Below are positions 44,854-54,897 of a stretch of 64,000 nucleotides of DNA, piece by piece. The position numbers were made by a program, and so were the translations under genes. This stretch comes from Solobacterium sp. (lineage in GTDB: Bacteria > Bacillota_I > Bacilli_A > Erysipelotrichales > Erysipelotrichaceae), in the NCBI GenBank assembly GCA_017510405.1, contig JAFWNG010000025.1:1-64000 (forward strand). Reading direction: 5' to 3'. Every line of letters starts with the position of its first letter. Position 1 is the first letter of the stretch. The notes beneath the pieces were generated by a model, which had not been told where the DNA came from, did not search any database, and saw only the letters and a list, made by a program, of their open reading frames with translations.

Positions 44854-44884
44854 TCTTGTCACTTCACAATTCTGAGTCAGGCAT

Positions 44885-45340
44885 TCAGCCTTCGATCATG
44901 ATCGTGTGTTTTTCCGGAATCTGTTTTACAGGTTCCTTCTTTGGAACAGTCAGTTTCAGGACACCGTCCTCAAACTTTGCCTTAATGTCTTCTTCTGTGA
45001 TCTGATCACCGACATAGAAGCTTCTCTGCATGACACCGGCGTAGCGCTCCTGGCGCACATATGTGCCCTTCTCATCTTTTTCATCGTTGTCCAGCCCTTT
45101 CGCAGCTGTCACTGTCAGGCTGCCTTCATGCAGTTCCACTGTGATCTGGTCCTTCTTGAAGCCAGGCAGGTCGATCTCTACTTCGTAGTGATCTTCATGT
45201 TCCTTGACATCCGTCAACATCTCTCTTCCGGCACGCTTGCCGTAGAGCTTTCTGTCAATATTGCCGAAGTCTCTCGGGAAAACAAAATCATCCATCCAGT
45301 CATCGAATAAATTCTCTGTAAATACTTTTGGAAACAACAT
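44885..45340 (-). CDS. hsp20: Hsp20/alpha-crystallin small heat-shock protein
   Basis: A 151-residue small heat-shock chaperone. The alpha-crystallin domain spans about residues 40-140 (DHYEVEIDLPGFKKDQITVE ... GVLKLTVPKKE), and the IPEKHTIMIEG tail carries an IxI-like motif. It binds unfolded proteins without ATP. AGGAGG lies 9 nt before the ATG at 45340; an ATG two codons upstream is closer to the site and less likely. The promoter is overlapped by a CIRCE operator, so HrcA control is expected. Confidence 0.95.
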   Translation of the reverse strand: MLFPKVFTENLFDDWMDDFVFPRDFGNIDRKLYGKRAGREMLTDVKEHEDHYEVEIDLPGFKKDQITVELHEGSLTVTAAKGLDNDEKDEKGTYVRQERYAGVMQRSFYVGDQITEEDIKAKFEDGVLKLTVPKKEPVKQIPEKHTIMIEG

Positions 45341-45454
45341 AGTCATTCACCTCCTACTCTTCATTCATTGTTCATCGAAATAAACTATGTTTCAGAGCAA
45401 GGGAATGGAGCGTTTGGATTCTTTTCAGGATCTTCTCTTTTCCTTTGCAACCAT

Positions 45455-45483
45455 GTTATAGCACCACGTTTTAGCACTGTCAA
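45455..45483 (-). promoter_or_regulatory. hsp20 promoter
   Basis: Minus-strand TTGACA (45478-45483) and TATAAC (45455-45460) are exactly 17 bp apart. The -35 box lies inside the CIRCE element. Confidence 0.85.
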
Positions 45484-45497
45484 TAGTAGAGTGCTAA
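45471..45497. promoter_or_regulatory. CIRCE operator (HrcA site)
   Basis: TTAGCACTG-N9-GAGTGCTAA matches the CIRCE consensus with one mismatch (last base of the left arm). It overlaps the hsp20 -35 box, as expected for HrcA repression. Confidence 0.92.
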
Positions 45498-45513
45498 ATT
45501 CTTTTCGAGAGAA

Positions 45514-45535
45514 AACCGGCTTCTTAGAACCGGTT
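45514..45535 (-). terminator. Terminator after LppM-like lipoprotein
   Basis: A 6-bp stem (AACCGG / CCGGTT) with a 10-nt loop and a short T-rich tail on the minus strand. Confidence 0.6.
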
Positions 45536-45539
45536 CTGT

Positions 45540-46226
45540 CTACTCTTTCTTTACTGCCAGCCGCAGGATCATCATCACCAGTGCCAGTGTCTGCACGGCG
45601 ATAATAACGCGCCGGACCAGGGAAACGCGTTCTTCCGGAGGCTGCGGAGATACGGTGCCGCACGTGATCACCGCGTCGTTAATATCGTCCGGGATATTCA
45701 GCAGATCGATCGTGACGGTATTTCCGGATACCGTGCCTACATTGGTCTGCGGAGGCGACGGCATATTGATGATCAGTACTGCTTTTGAGCCGTACTGCTT
45801 TAATGTGGAGATACTGACATTGGCCGACCTCTGCACTTCATCCAGAATACTGCGGATCGGGAATTCCACGGTCATACCGGTCTCTGTCACTTCCGCATGA
45901 ATATCTTCCCGGCGGATCGTATGGATGGCAACGCCTTCCATGACTGTACCGTCTTCCGTTTTCGAGATCCGTTCAATCACTGCTTCGGGATACTGTTCGC
46001 GGTAATCCTCCTCCAGCTGGCGGACTGCCTCATCGATATCCATTCCTGCCATTTTGAGCGCAGCCGGATGGACCAGCAGATGCATATCTCCTGTGACTTC
46101 CCCTTTTTCCGTAACGTCCGCTGTGATCCGCAGCCGTATACAGCCGCTCAGCATCAGTAACGCGCATAGTGCCAGAGCCAGAAGACCGCCCTTCTTATAT
46201 CTGTGTTTTCCTGTCATTTCTGTCAT
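45540..46226 (-). CDS. LppM-like lipoprotein
   Basis: A lipoprotein of about 228 residues. The signal ends in LMLSGC, followed by IRLRITADVTEKGEVTGD, which is typical of the LppM/DUF3153 domain. A C-terminal hydrophobic segment (VIIAVQTLALVMMILRL) could be a second anchor. The start is unsure: in-frame ATGs at 46226 and 46217 lack a clear site, and one at 46247 has GGGAG 11 nt upstream. The role is unknown, probably envelope-related. Confidence 0.78.
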   Translation of the reverse strand: MTEMTGKHRYKKGGLLALALCALLMLSGCIRLRITADVTEKGEVTGDMHLLVHPAALKMAGMDIDEAVRQLEEDYREQYPEAVIERISKTEDGTVMEGVAIHTIRREDIHAEVTETGMTVEFPIRSILDEVQRSANVSISTLKQYGSKAVLIINMPSPPQTNVGTVSGNTVTIDLLNIPDDINDAVITCGTVSPQPPEERVSLVRRVIIAVQTLALVMMILRLAVKKE

Positions 46227-46377
46227 ACTGCAATTATTATACGCCATTCCCGGTGTTTCTCCCTGCAGAAGATGCACAGTTTCCTGCGTCCACCGGATTT
46301 TGTGGCGGAAAAAGGTGCAAATGCACGTACAGGACTGGTAGAATAGAAGAAGAATAAGTATTTGGAGGACATAATTT

Positions 46378-47289
46378 ATGCTTCAGGAAAGACTGGAAAC
46401 TATTCTGAATGGTCTTGATTCATGGCAGTTCCCCGCACCGGTCGAGGATATGCCTCACGGTGATATGCCGGGAGACAAAGTCATCATTTCCGATGCGCTG
46501 ATCCCGCACGCACAGACGCTGTTCCGTCTGCTCATCAACGCAATGAAAAACAAAGGGGATGAGAAATACGTTATTTCCATCTTCGGCGGCTCCGGCTCCG
46601 GTAAGAGTGTAACGACATCCCTTCTGACCTACTATCTGAACAGTGCCGGCATCCGCGCCTACGCGCTGTCCGGCGACAACTATCCGCGCCGTATCCCGGA
46701 ATACAACGACGCTGAGCGTGTATCCATCTTCCGTTCCGAAGGCCTGAAAGGTCTCGTCAGAGAAAATGCCTACAGCAAAGACGTACAGGAAGTACTGTCG
46801 GATCTCTGGAAGAAAGAAACAGACTCCGATCCGAAGGAAGCCGAAGCGTATCCGTGGCTCAGCATCTACCAGCGCTATGGCAGAGAAGGACTCAAGGGCT
46901 ACCTCGGCGAAGCGAAGGAACAGGACTATGACCAGATCAACGAAGTACTCGCAGCCTTCAAGCGCGGCGATGAAAAGATCTGGATGAAGCGCATGGGAAG
47001 AACCGAAGACGCCAGATGGTACGATCAGATCGACTTCAGCGATACCGACGTTCTTCTGCTGGAATGGACACACAGCGGCTCCGACCAGGTCAAAGGCGTG
47101 GATATCTCCATCTGCCTGCGTTCCACACCGGAAGAAACAAAAGCATACCGCCTGTTCCGGGCAAGAGACGGCAAAGCCGACTCCGCATTCGTAACGATGG
47201 TACTGGAGATCGAACAGGAGAAGCTTGACCGCAGAATGGAAAATGCCGATATCATTCTGTCCAAAGAAGGAGAGGTTCTGAGACCGTAA
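46378..47289 (+). CDS. P-loop kinase of the uridine kinase/phosphoribulokinase type
   Basis: A 303-residue P-loop protein. Walker A is GGSGSGKS (residues 70-77), near a conserved LSGDNYPRRIPEYNDAERV segment in which Asp and Arg could hold a substrate. VLLLEWTHSGSD is a Walker B-like strand. The order of motifs resembles uridine kinase, phosphoribulokinase and plant-type glycerate kinase, but the substrate is not known. GGAGG precedes the ATG. It ends one base before the GH13 gene, so the two are coupled, which suggests it phosphorylates a product or substrate of the phosphorylase. Confidence 0.8.
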   Translation: MLQERLETILNGLDSWQFPAPVEDMPHGDMPGDKVIISDALIPHAQTLFRLLINAMKNKGDEKYVISIFGGSGSGKSVTTSLLTYYLNSAGIRAYALSGDNYPRRIPEYNDAERVSIFRSEGLKGLVRENAYSKDVQEVLSDLWKKETDSDPKEAEAYPWLSIYQRYGREGLKGYLGEAKEQDYDQINEVLAAFKRGDEKIWMKRMGRTEDARWYDQIDFSDTDVLLLEWTHSGSDQVKGVDISICLRSTPEETKAYRLFRARDGKADSAFVTMVLEIEQEKLDRRMENADIILSKEGEVLRP

Positions 47290-47290
47290 T

Positions 47291-48946
47291 ATGGAAACTG
47301 CAAAAACAAAAAACGGACCGCTGCTGAATGCGTACTGCGACAGCATGGGCGGACAGCTTTCCGATATCGTAGCTGTCCTGAAAAAAGAAGACTTCAAAGA
47401 TACATTTGACTGTTTCTACATTCTTCCGAGTGTATTCAACTGCGACCTTGACCGCGGCTTCTCCCTGATCAACTACGATCTGAACGAAGCGCTGGCATCC
47501 GCGGAAGACATCGAAGAACTGCGCAAACTGCATATCAGCCTGTTGATGGACTTTGTCCTCAATCATATCTCTGTGCTTTCCCCGCAGTTCCAGGACATCC
47601 TGAAGAACGGCGACGCATCAAAGTACCGCGACTTCTTCATTGACTGGAACCGGTTCTGGGAAGGCTGCGGCGAAATGACGGAAAACGGATATATCCAGCC
47701 GAAGGAAGAATACCTCAGCAAGATGTTCTTCCGTAAGGCAGGTCTGCCGATCCTCATGGTGCGCTTCCCGGACGGACGCGAAGTCCCCTACTGGAATACG
47801 TTCTATCAGGCAGTCAATTATCCGGATCTGGATGCCTATGCGCTGGTGCATGACCTGGGTCTGCAGTACACCGCAGCTTCCGAGATCGCCGAGATCTTCA
47901 ACAATTCCGATAAGAATATCAAAACGATCTCATTCGGCAGATGGGATAAGTACAAAGATATGCTCATCGACTACATCCAGAGCAAACGTACCTATCTCGG
48001 ACAGATGGACCTGAATATCAAGTCGCCGCTTGTATGGGACTACTACCGGGATACACTGGCAAAACTGGCGGGCTACGGTGCTTCCATCGTGCGCCTGGAC
48101 GCATTTGCCTATGCGCCGAAGGAACCGGGTGAGCGCAACTTCCTGAATGACCCGGGCACATGGGATCTGCTGGAACAGATCCACGATATTGCAAAGCAGT
48201 ATGATCTGACGCTTCTGCCGGAGATCCACGCTTCTTATGAAGAAAAGATCTACCAGACACTGGCAGACAAGGGATACATGGTATATGACTTCTTCCTGCC
48301 GGGACTGATCATCGACGCATTCGAGCGGAAGAACGGAACGATCCTGAAACAGTGGATGGATGAGGTCATCGAAAAGAAGATCTCCACCGTGAACATGCTT
48401 GGCTGCCACGACGGCATTCCGCTTCTCGATCTGAAGGGATTACTGCCGGAAGAAAGCATCCGCAATCTGATCGATGTCACCGTCGCAAGAGGCGGCTATG
48501 TCAAAGACCTGCACGGTGCCAAGAACGTCTACTACCAGGTCAACGCGACATATTACAGCGCTCTGGGAGAGAGCGACCAGAGAATGTTAATGGCGCGTGC
48601 CCTGCAGCTGTTCATGCCGGGCAAACCGCAGATCTGGTATCTTGACCTGTTTGCCGGAAAGAACGACTACGAAGGCATGCGCAGGGCCGGTGAAGGCGGA
48701 CACAAGGAGATCAACCGTACAAATCTGACCATGGAACAGATCGAAGAGTGCCTGCAGAAGCCGGTCGTTCAGAAACAGCTGGAAATGCTGCGTTTCCGCA
48801 ACACCTGCGCTATCTTCTCCGAAGATGCAGAGATCTCCTCTGAGCTGAACGGTCCGGAAATGACCATCACCTGGAAGAATGCCTGCGGAAAAGCTCAGCT
48901 GAAGCTCAACTTCGAGACAGAAGACTTCCAGATCACCACAGAATAA
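47291..48946 (+). CDS. GH13_18 glycoside phosphorylase
   Basis: A 551-residue sucrose phosphorylase-like enzyme. The triad is Asp270 (VRLDAFAYA), Glu311 (LPEIHA) and Asp374 (GCHDGIP). Residues YAPKEPGERNF after the nucleophile match the GH13_18 group. It is longer than sucrose phosphorylases (about 490-505 residues) and nearer the size I recall for glucosylglycerate phosphorylases. It should release glucose 1-phosphate from a glucoside, with the acceptor undecided. It follows the P-loop kinase by one base, and a terminator lies after it. Confidence 0.88.
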   Translation: METAKTKNGPLLNAYCDSMGGQLSDIVAVLKKEDFKDTFDCFYILPSVFNCDLDRGFSLINYDLNEALASAEDIEELRKLHISLLMDFVLNHISVLSPQFQDILKNGDASKYRDFFIDWNRFWEGCGEMTENGYIQPKEEYLSKMFFRKAGLPILMVRFPDGREVPYWNTFYQAVNYPDLDAYALVHDLGLQYTAASEIAEIFNNSDKNIKTISFGRWDKYKDMLIDYIQSKRTYLGQMDLNIKSPLVWDYYRDTLAKLAGYGASIVRLDAFAYAPKEPGERNFLNDPGTWDLLEQIHDIAKQYDLTLLPEIHASYEEKIYQTLADKGYMVYDFFLPGLIIDAFERKNGTILKQWMDEVIEKKISTVNMLGCHDGIPLLDLKGLLPEESIRNLIDVTVARGGYVKDLHGAKNVYYQVNATYYSALGESDQRMLMARALQLFMPGKPQIWYLDLFAGKNDYEGMRRAGEGGHKEINRTNLTMEQIEECLQKPVVQKQLEMLRFRNTCAIFSEDAEISSELNGPEMTITWKNACGKAQLKLNFETEDFQITTE

Positions 48947-48955
48947 CCTGTACCA

Positions 48956-48981
48956 AGCATCCGGATCGCCGGATGCTTTTT
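48956..48981 (+). terminator. Terminator after GH13_18 gene
   Basis: A perfect 9-bp stem (AGCATCCGG / CCGGATGCT) with loop ATCG and a T-run. Expression of the sugar kinase downstream must come from read-through or its own promoter. Confidence 0.88.
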
Positions 48982-49041
48982 CTCTGCCTGTATGATCCTG
49001 CCAAATTCGTATATAGTAGAGACAGAAAAGAGGTAACACCT

Positions 49042-49941
49042 ATGATCTATACCGTTACACTGAATCCTGCTCTGGATTATGTCATACAGGTCGACCATTT
49101 CCGTCCCGGTCAGATCAACCGCAATAAATCAGAGAATATATACTTCGGCGGAAAAGGCATCAACGTCTCCTGCATCCTGCGGGAACTTGGTCTGGAAAGC
49201 ACTGCCCTCGGCTTTATTGCCGGATTCACCGGCCGGGCGCTGAGTGACGGACTGAACAATATGGGGATCGTTTCAGACTTCATTACGGCAGAAGAAGGCA
49301 TGACGCGGATCAACGTCAAAATGAAATCGGATGAGGAAACGGAGATCAACGGCACCGGGCCTCTGATCACAGAAGAAAACTTCGAAGCGCTGAAACAGAA
49401 GATTCGCGCACTGAAAGCCGGCGATATGCTTGTACTTTCCGGCAGTATTCCCTCATGCATGCAGAGCGATACGTATGAGAAGATCATCGAATGCCTGTCC
49501 CCGGACGTACGCCTGGTCGTGGACGCTGAAAAAGATCTGCTTCTGAAGATTCTGAAGTACAGACCGTTCCTGATCAAACCGAATAATCTTGAACTTGGCG
49601 CAATGTTCGACACGGTTCTCGCTTCGGAAGAAGAGATCGTACACTGCGCAAGAAAGCTGCAGGAACGCGGTGCGCGCAATGTACTTGTTTCCATGGCGAA
49701 AGACGGTGCGCTTCTGCTGGATGAAGAAGGAAATGTCAGCCGGATCGGCGTTGCGAAAGGAACCGTGGTCAATTCCGTAGGCGCCGGCGATTCCATGGTG
49801 GCAGGCTTCCTTGCCGGTTACCTGAAGACCGGTGATTATGCCTATGCGCTGAAACTGGGTACTGCCTGCGGCGGTGCGACTGCCTTCCATTCCGGACTTG
49901 CGACAAAAGAACAGATCGAGGAAGTCCTCAGCACACTGTAA
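49042..49941 (+). CDS. 1-phosphofructokinase/tagatose-6-phosphate kinase family
   Basis: A 299-residue PfkB-family kinase. It starts with MIYTVTLNPALDYVI, contains GGKGINVSCILRELG, and ends with the ATP/catalytic motif GAGDSMVAGFLAGYL. The sequence fits FruK or LacC; which sugar phosphate it uses cannot be told. AAAGAGG lies before the ATG at 49042. It sits 95 nt after the GH13_18 gene, past a terminator, so co-function is suggested by position only. Confidence 0.9.
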   Translation: MIYTVTLNPALDYVIQVDHFRPGQINRNKSENIYFGGKGINVSCILRELGLESTALGFIAGFTGRALSDGLNNMGIVSDFITAEEGMTRINVKMKSDEETEINGTGPLITEENFEALKQKIRALKAGDMLVLSGSIPSCMQSDTYEKIIECLSPDVRLVVDAEKDLLLKILKYRPFLIKPNNLELGAMFDTVLASEEEIVHCARKLQERGARNVLVSMAKDGALLLDEEGNVSRIGVAKGTVVNSVGAGDSMVAGFLAGYLKTGDYAYALKLGTACGGATAFHSGLATKEQIEEVLSTL

Positions 49942-49952
49942 GTTTGTTTATT

Positions 49953-49986
49953 AAAACGACGGAGTACTCTGACCCCGTCGTTTTTT
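49953..49986. terminator. Terminator after PfkB-type kinase
   Basis: A 10-bp stem (AAAACGACGG / CCGTCGTTTT) with a 12-nt loop and a T-run. The A-rich side may also stop minus-strand transcription from 49994. Confidence 0.88.
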
Positions 49987-49993
49987 CTTTGGA

Positions 49994-50308
49994 TCACTCA
50001 AACGTATCCATTTCTTCCAGTTTTCGGACGAACTCTTTCATTGTACGGATCTCCGGAAAACTGATGTAGTATTCTTTCTGATAGGAATCGATCAGATCAT
50101 TCAAATCCTGTGCGGCATACTCCCACGAATCGGATCGAAGCAGTCCCCGCCGGTGATAATGTCGCTTCAGATACTCAAAATCGAACGGTTCTTTGCCATT
50201 TTGTTCTGCTTCGGCGATCTTCTTCTGCAGATACGCTTTGTCTGATTCTTCGATCTTTTCCAGTTCAGCAAGAATATCGAAGGCAAAATCTTTACTGTCT
50301 GTTTCCAT
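49994..50308 (-). CDS. Small hypothetical protein after GH1
   Basis: A 104-residue acidic, mostly helical protein (DFAFDILAELEKIEESDKAY, FRKLEEMDTFE-like end). No family, signal or membrane segment was recognised. The ATG at 50308 lies 3 nt after the GH1 stop (a GTG directly between is the alternative), so it is probably co-translated with GH1. The function is unknown. Confidence 0.6.
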   Translation of the reverse strand: METDSKDFAFDILAELEKIEESDKAYLQKKIAEAEQNGKEPFDFEYLKRHYHRRGLLRSDSWEYAAQDLNDLIDSYQKEYYISFPEIRTMKEFVRKLEEMDTFE

Positions 50309-50311
50309 CAC

Positions 50312-51805
<1,494 letters not shown>

Positions 51806-51879
51806 TCATGTCCTTTCTCTGTTAATAGAATTATAGCAAGAATTCCCCTCTGTCATATGTATTGCCGCAGATAAAAAAA

Positions 51880-51908
51880 CTTACAGCAGATCGTACCTGC
51901 TGTAAGTC
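51880..51908 (-). terminator. Terminator after EFR1 ferredoxin gene
   Basis: A perfect 11-bp stem (ACTTACAGCAG / CTGCTGTAAGT) with a 7-nt loop and TTTTTTT on the minus strand. Confidence 0.92.
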
Positions 51909-51916
51909 TTATCAGC

Positions 51917-52690
51917 TCAGTTCTGGCTATTGGAACGTATGATCTCTGCCAGCTGTATATTCGGATTGCGGTAACGCGCATTCGGATTCTTTTCCTTCAG
52001 CACAGCGTACCCGATCGCTTTCTGCGGGCAGGCATGGATACAGGACATACAGCCGATGCAGTCTGCATAATCATATACTGCTCTGCCTTCGGATACCCGG
52101 ATACATCCCTTCGGACATACGCGTGTGCAGATTCCGCAGCCGATACATTTATCCGACACCCTGTATCTCGGTTTCTCAATGGAGGCGCTGTAGTCGATCG
52201 CATTGGCTTTGTAGCCAAGATAGAAGTCGACCTCTTCCTGTGCCGCAGGCTGAATGTATTTTTTTCTTTCTTCCAGGTCTTTCCGGATCACAGCAAGATG
52301 CTCATCCACGTTCTTTTCCGGATCAATGCGTCTCTGTTCTTCCATATCGAAGACCGGCAGAGCGTTGTCCAGCATCTTGATCGTGTTGAAATAGTCGATA
52401 TGTCTGCCGTTCGTTTCGAAATACTCCGCATTTCGCGCGGCACATCCACCCTCGTGCATACCGTAAGTCATTACGATATAGAAATACTCTGTTTCGAACC
52501 GGGAACTCAGAATGAAGTCCTTCACGATCACAGGAACATCGAACTCATACAGCGGACATACGATTCCGATTCTGTCAGCTTTATACTGTCTGTTTTCTTT
52601 TTTCAGTTCCTGGGGAATACTGTACAGATCGTTGTCAAACTGTTTTGCGGCATAAAGACTGTTACCGGTACCTGTAAAATAGAACAGCAT
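51917..52690 (-). CDS. EFR1-type flavodoxin-like/2x[4Fe-4S] ferredoxin
   Basis: A 257-residue electron-transfer protein. The N-terminal half is flavodoxin-like (LFYFTGTGNSLYAAK). The C-terminal half has two 4Fe-4S clusters, CIGCGICTRVCP and CIGCMSCIHACP. It would pass electrons inside the cell. AAGGAG lies upstream of the ATG and it starts 15 nt after the alcohol dehydrogenase stop. The pairing suggests it serves that dehydrogenase or another redox enzyme. Confidence 0.92.
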   Translation of the reverse strand: MLFYFTGTGNSLYAAKQFDNDLYSIPQELKKENRQYKADRIGIVCPLYEFDVPVIVKDFILSSRFETEYFYIVMTYGMHEGGCAARNAEYFETNGRHIDYFNTIKMLDNALPVFDMEEQRRIDPEKNVDEHLAVIRKDLEERKKYIQPAAQEEVDFYLGYKANAIDYSASIEKPRYRVSDKCIGCGICTRVCPKGCIRVSEGRAVYDYADCIGCMSCIHACPQKAIGYAVLKEKNPNARYRNPNIQLAEIIRSNSQN

Positions 52691-52705
52691 TTCAGTTTTC
52701 TCCTT

Positions 52706-53863
52706 TTATCTGCAGGAGAGGATGATCTCACAAATCTCTTCTCTGGAAAGCTGTCGGACATTGGTCGTTGAAACATTGCATGTCTCCGCAACAGCAGAAG
52801 CAGTCTCCTCTGTCACTTCGATGCCGGCTTCTGAGAACGTCTCCGGCAGTTTCAGACAGCGGATAAATTCCCGCAGTTCCGCAATTCCCTCTTTTGCTGT
52901 TTCGATGTCTGTTTTTCCGTCCGGATCAACACCCATGACATTCACTGCGAAGCGCGCAAACAGCGCCGGATCGTCCTCCACGATATGGTCGTAATAGACC
53001 GGCTGGAGGATGGCAAGCTGCAGACCGTGTGTCGCGTGCGTATAAGCCGCAAGCATATTTTCAATGCCGTGTGCCTGGAAGTCGCCAGGAACGCCGGTAT
53101 AGAAGCTGAAGGACTGGATCAGGGAAGAATCCCACATCAGATTTGAGCGGATCTCCTTACTGTCCGGATCGTTCATCAGTGCTCTGCCGTTGCGGATAAT
53201 ATTCCGCATAAGCGCTTCGTTGATCTCATCCCACACATTGGTGCCTCGGCCGAAGTAGGTTTCCATGCAGTGGCTCAGGGAATCGTACACACCCGGCGTA
53301 AATACACGCAGCGGGATCGTCATCAGGTATGCCGGATCCTCGATCACGAAATCGGCATACGGACCGACAAATGTTTTCTTCTCGTGGGTCTTCTCATTGG
53401 TGCATGCCCCGAGATGATCCATCTCAGCGCCGGCACCGGAGATCGTCAGGATAACCGCAAACTTTCCCATCTTTTCCGGAATATGGTGCCTGACCATCTC
53501 TTCTTCCCAGATATCTCCCTCGATCTCTGCGCCGGCCGCCATGATCTTGGTGCTGTCGACGACTGAGCCTCCTCCCAGAGCGATCATGAGATCAATGTTT
53601 TCTTTTTTATACAATGCGATGCCTTCCTGGATCTTTGCATACGACGGACTGGATGCGACACCGCCGAATTCGAAGACGTTCTTTCCGCATTCTTCCAGCG
53701 TTTTCTTTACTTCATCCAGTACTCCGCTGCGCTTTACAGATCCGCCGCCGTAGACGATCATGATGTTCTTCCCGTACTTTTTCATTTCCTGCGGCAGATA
53801 TTTCCGGACACCGTTTTCTTCAAAATATACCTTTACCGGCATATGGTAGATAAAGCTCTGCAT
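52706..53863 (-). CDS. Iron-containing alcohol dehydrogenase
   Basis: A 385-residue group III alcohol dehydrogenase of the butanol dehydrogenase type. The nucleotide motif is ALGGGSVVDSTKIM; metal ligands fall in YDSLSHCME, HGIENMLAAYTHATHGLQ. It interconverts aldehydes and alcohols. The Glu/Asp patterns differ from the copy at 4778, so substrates may differ. GGAGGTGA precedes the ATG. It leads the operon with the EFR1 protein. Confidence 0.92.
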   Translation of the reverse strand: MQSFIYHMPVKVYFEENGVRKYLPQEMKKYGKNIMIVYGGGSVKRSGVLDEVKKTLEECGKNVFEFGGVASSPSYAKIQEGIALYKKENIDLMIALGGGSVVDSTKIMAAGAEIEGDIWEEEMVRHHIPEKMGKFAVILTISGAGAEMDHLGACTNEKTHEKKTFVGPYADFVIEDPAYLMTIPLRVFTPGVYDSLSHCMETYFGRGTNVWDEINEALMRNIIRNGRALMNDPDSKEIRSNLMWDSSLIQSFSFYTGVPGDFQAHGIENMLAAYTHATHGLQLAILQPVYYDHIVEDDPALFARFAVNVMGVDPDGKTDIETAKEGIAELREFIRCLKLPETFSEAGIEVTEETASAVAETCNVSTTNVRQLSREEICEIILSCR

Positions 53864-53932
53864 ACGTTCACCTCCGTTGTTACAGTCACAGTATGCATCT
53901 GTTTTAACGAAATGTGAAATGCCTATATCAAA

Positions 53933-54802
53933 TCATTTGCCATGTACATTCTGAATGCCAAACAGAGAGAGGAATTCCTGCATCACAGGACTGTACGCGG
54001 GAGAAGACCTCCAGATCAGGGAAGCAGAAGCTGTTCTCTTCGGATGAAGCGGTATAAATACCAGATCATCTCCGACATACTTCTTTGTTTCCAGACAGAT
54101 CGCTACCCAGTCGCTGTTCGCTGTCAGGATCATCGCATTCCGGAACAGTGTATATGCTGCGGCAATATGCAGCCCGGAACCGAGCCACTCACGGATATCG
54201 TTGCGCAGCCGGCTGTTCTCCGGCACGATCAGCTGTTCATCCATCAGATCACTGCCGGTAACGTATTCTCTGCCCGCAAGCCGGTGATTCCGGCTGACGA
54301 GGATCCCCCATGGTTCTTCTGTATTCAGATTGAATACTTCATATTTCATCGTATTCGCCGACTGTACAATAAATCCAATATCCGCTGTTCCCTTATCAAT
54401 GGCACTGCAGATCTCTTCTGCATTTCCGGAATGAATATGAAACAGAACCTTCGGATGTTTCTGATGGAACTCCCGGATCTTATCACCGATGATATCAAAA
54501 GATTCGATCTCACCTGCCGCAAGATACAAATCTCCTTCCAGTTCATTTGTTTCGAAATGATCTGCTTTGGCTTTCGAATAGAGCCGCAGGATATCCTGAG
54601 CGGTCTGACGGAACAGTACGCCTTCTTCCGTCAGGATCACCTTCTTGTTTGTGCGTATAAACAGCTGTCTGCCGATCTCTTCTTCGAGATCCATCAGCTG
54701 CCGGGATATTGTCGGCTGTGATACATGAAGTATTTCTGCCGCGTGGGATATGTTTTCTTCTTCTGCGACGGTAAGATAGTATTCCAGTACTCTGAGATCC
54801 AT
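53933..54802 (-). CDS. LysR-family regulator
   Basis: A 289-residue LysR-type regulator (MDLRVLEYYLTVAEEENISH, QPTISRQLMDLEEEIG). The effector domain follows. The ATG at 54802 has AAAGGA 8 nt upstream; the frame extends to 54877 through a hairpin. A TATAAT box lies at about 54830, beside a 41-bp inverted repeat. It may control the downstream alcohol dehydrogenase/EFR1 pair or the upstream cupin unit. Confidence 0.88.
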   Translation of the reverse strand: MDLRVLEYYLTVAEEENISHAAEILHVSQPTISRQLMDLEEEIGRQLFIRTNKKVILTEEGVLFRQTAQDILRLYSKAKADHFETNELEGDLYLAAGEIESFDIIGDKIREFHQKHPKVLFHIHSGNAEEICSAIDKGTADIGFIVQSANTMKYEVFNLNTEEPWGILVSRNHRLAGREYVTGSDLMDEQLIVPENSRLRNDIREWLGSGLHIAAAYTLFRNAMILTANSDWVAICLETKKYVGDDLVFIPLHPKRTASASLIWRSSPAYSPVMQEFLSLFGIQNVHGK

Positions 54803-54833
54803 ATACGTATTCCTTTGCTTACGGACATTATAA

Positions 54834-54874
54834 ACCCCTGCACTGCCATACATATGTATGAACTGTGCAGGGGT
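54834..54874 (-). terminator. Long inverted repeat between cupin and LysR
   Basis: Perfect 10-bp arms (ACCCCTGCAC / GTGCAGGGGT) enclose a 21-nt loop that holds a 14-bp palindrome, CATACATATGTATG (54847-54860). On the minus strand it ends in TTTATAAT. It could terminate the cupin unit or act as an operator for LysR. Confidence 0.55.
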
Positions 54875-54897
54875 CATATCAATCAGCTTTTAATGTT

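Noticed and set aside
46315-46326. GTGCA-AA-TGCAC palindrome before the P-loop kinase
   Set aside because: It is short, single and without a clear promoter alongside, so there is too little to call an operator.
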